Below, one piece after another: positions 62,824-64,000 of a stretch of 64,000 bases of DNA. The translations under genes were made by a program, and so were the position numbers. This stretch comes from JAFDZV01 sp035549015 (GTDB taxonomy: Bacteria; Bacteroidota; Ignavibacteria; OLB7), in NCBI GenBank assembly GCA_035549015.1, contig DASZRW010000075.1, forward strand, positions 1-64,000, read 5' to 3'. The notes beneath the pieces are model-generated. The model made no database searches. It had not been told where the DNA came from and worked only from the letters and a program-made list of their open reading frames with translations. Position 1 is the first letter of the stretch. Each line of letters starts with the position of its first letter.

Positions 62824-63999
62824 CTACTTGCCGACGTTGAACTTGATACTCAATGTACCCTGGATGTGCTGGCCGAAGCTGGCCGCGCCTTCCAGGCTCC
62901 AGTGCTTGCCGGCCTCGAATCCCAGGCCGACATCGAAGCTCTTGAACTCCGGATGTATGCTGTGAAGCCCGAGCGGCACTCCCTCTTTCTGCTGCACCAC
63001 AGCACCGGCCTTGAGCGTCCAGTCTCCAAGCTTGCCCATGGCGCCGTAGGTAAACGAGAAGGGTTCGTCCTTCTGCGGCATTGCTCCGGGCAGCGTCACA
63101 TTCCCCAGCCCCATTGCCTTACTGAACCACCCTGGAACATTGGCACTGGGCACTTCCGGCATCTCCACAATGCTCTTCATCAGACCCACATAGAGCATCT
63201 TCTTCACTTCGAATCCTTCACCCGGTGTGACGGCAAAGGTTCCGCGCGCGAAGGCGAGCGGGGCGGTGTTCAATCGGAAGCTTCCTTCCGCGGAGAACTT
63301 GTTGTTGATGAGCGTGGCGGATCCCTTTGCGGAGCCCAGCCCTCCCAATGCCTTCGCGTTGAAGGTGCCGCTCCCCGTGAAGCCCGCGGGGCTGAAGGAG
63401 AAGGAGCCTGAGGCGTTTGCGGTCACGACCTTCAGCCCCAGCAGGTGCGCGTTCGCGGAGAGCCCGAAGGTCCCCTGCGTTCCCTGCGTGTGCAGATCCA
63501 GTTGCGCCGATGCCCGGGCGATGCCGAAGGAGCTCGCATTCGCCGAGAGCGATACCTGGCTGGTGGTGTTGCTCAGTGTCCGCATCAACGGCGAGCTTCC
63601 CGGCGTGCCGGCCACCCCGGTGCGCGTGGCGGCCAGGCCGGTCATGCCGAAACCGACGTGCATCGGGAACGGCGAGCTGAGGCTCCCGGATCCGCTCGCC
63701 GAGAACTGCGACGACGTAACGTTGTTGGAGAGCCGCATCGAGCTGAAACCGGCACTCACCTGTCCGCTTCCCTTCAGCCCGATGCCCGATGCGTTGAACC
63801 CGCCGCTGGCGTTGAGATTGAAGCTGGAGGTTGCCGTACTGGTTCCGGGATTATGAAGCGTGAGATTGGCGTTCAACTTCAGATTGCTGAACGTCACCGG
63901 CGGATCCCGATGGGCAAGCGGGGTGGGTGTGAACGCCGTGTGCCCCTGCGGCGTCTGCATGCCGTTGGGATCGTTGAACTTCACCGGGTTGTTCCGCGC
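62824..63999 (-). CDS. C-terminal part of an Rhs-type protein (5' end outside window)
   Basis: The frame is open to the window edge. The first visible residues 'ARNNPVKFNDPNGM' match the end of an Rhs repeat-associated core domain, which in polymorphic toxins separates the conserved barrel from the variable tip. Here the ~370-residue tip is Gly/Ser/Ala-rich beta-repeat sequence ('ASGSFSFSPAGFTGSG', 'LSNTTSQVSLSANASSFG'). It ends in strands ('GLGFEAGKHWSLEGAASFGQ') more like an outer-membrane beta-structure than a nuclease toxin. No immunity gene was recognised downstream, where the cysteine-rich gene is convergent. Confidence 0.7.
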   Translation of the reverse strand, partial: ARNNPVKFNDPNGMQTPQGHTAFTPTPLAHRDPPVTFSNLKLNANLTLHNPGTSTATSSFNLNASGGFNASGIGLKGSGQVSAGFSSMRLSNNVTSSQFSASGSGSLSSPFPMHVGFGMTGLAATRTGVAGTPGSSPLMRTLSNTTSQVSLSANASSFGIARASAQLDLHTQGTQGTFGLSANAHLLGLKVVTANASGSFSFSPAGFTGSGTFNAKALGGLGSAKGSATLINNKFSAEGSFRLNTAPLAFARGTFAVTPGEGFEVKKMLYVGLMKSIVEMPEVPSANVPGWFSKAMGLGNVTLPGAMPQKDEPFSFTYGAMGKLGDWTLKAGAVVQQKEGVPLGLHSIHPEFKSFDVGLGFEAGKHWSLEGAASFGQHIQGTLSIKFNVGK

Positions 64000-64000
64000 A

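Overview
The window comes from a GC-rich bacterium of the Bacteroidota/Chlorobiota side of the tree (Ignavibacteria- or Kapaibacteria-like). The main evidence is seven secreted proteins (beta-propeller, Kelch, WD40, BNR/Ycf48-like and CHRD types) that end in a type IX secretion sorting domain of the form 'PNP...G.Y...', together with an OmpA/PD40 lipoprotein and Bacteroidota-style -7 boxes (TAnnTTTG). No rRNA, tRNA or CRISPR array was seen. The assignment is an inference from gene content.

Layout. 0-10 kb: a partial repeat-containing T9SS cargo protein, an overlapping rdgB-rluD pair, a regulator-propeller cargo protein, a very large outer-membrane-like protein and a CDGSH iron-sulfur protein. 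10.4-14.9 kb: a tightly overlapping four-gene minus-strand operon (nucleotidyltransferase-like, B12-binding radical SAM, GT4 glycosyltransferase, SAM methyltransferase), probably making or modifying a surface glycan or lipid. 15-41 kb: mostly housekeeping and envelope genes. These include an orphan ABC ATPase, a glutaredoxin, an rsmA/PAP2/secreted-protein overlap operon, a GT4, a MoxR ATPase, a GT9, a carbonic anhydrase, DoxX, a DUF5335 protein, a Kelch protein, an isochorismatase-like hydrolase, two divergent citrate synthases (one fused to a MerR-like DNA-binding domain), a phospholipid methyltransferase-like protein and a histone-deacetylase-like hydrolase.

41-54 kb is an accessory island. 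A tyrosine integrase is followed by an AT-richer two-gene unit: a 1314-residue protein with an Mrr-like nuclease domain and a STAND-type P-loop NTPase, translationally coupled to a 306-residue protein carrying a HEPN-type RNxxxH motif. This looks like an Avs-like antiphage module with a second potential nuclease effector and is the best candidate for an undescribed system. The island also holds a putative PD-(D/E)XK protein, a GmrSD/DUF262 gene broken by two frameshifts, and a REP-associated tyrosine transposase (RAYT) surrounded by its palindromic REP elements. REP copies also lie at 47.5, 60.1 and 61.8 kb.

54-64 kb: a secreted cystatin with an intact QVVAG loop, a family of small cysteine-rich secreted proteins (two intact paralogues, one fragment, one more distant relative) that share leader and trailing palindromes, WD40 and BNR T9SS cargo, a lipoprotein, a TIR-domain remnant, and the C-terminal part of an Rhs-type protein that runs off the window end.
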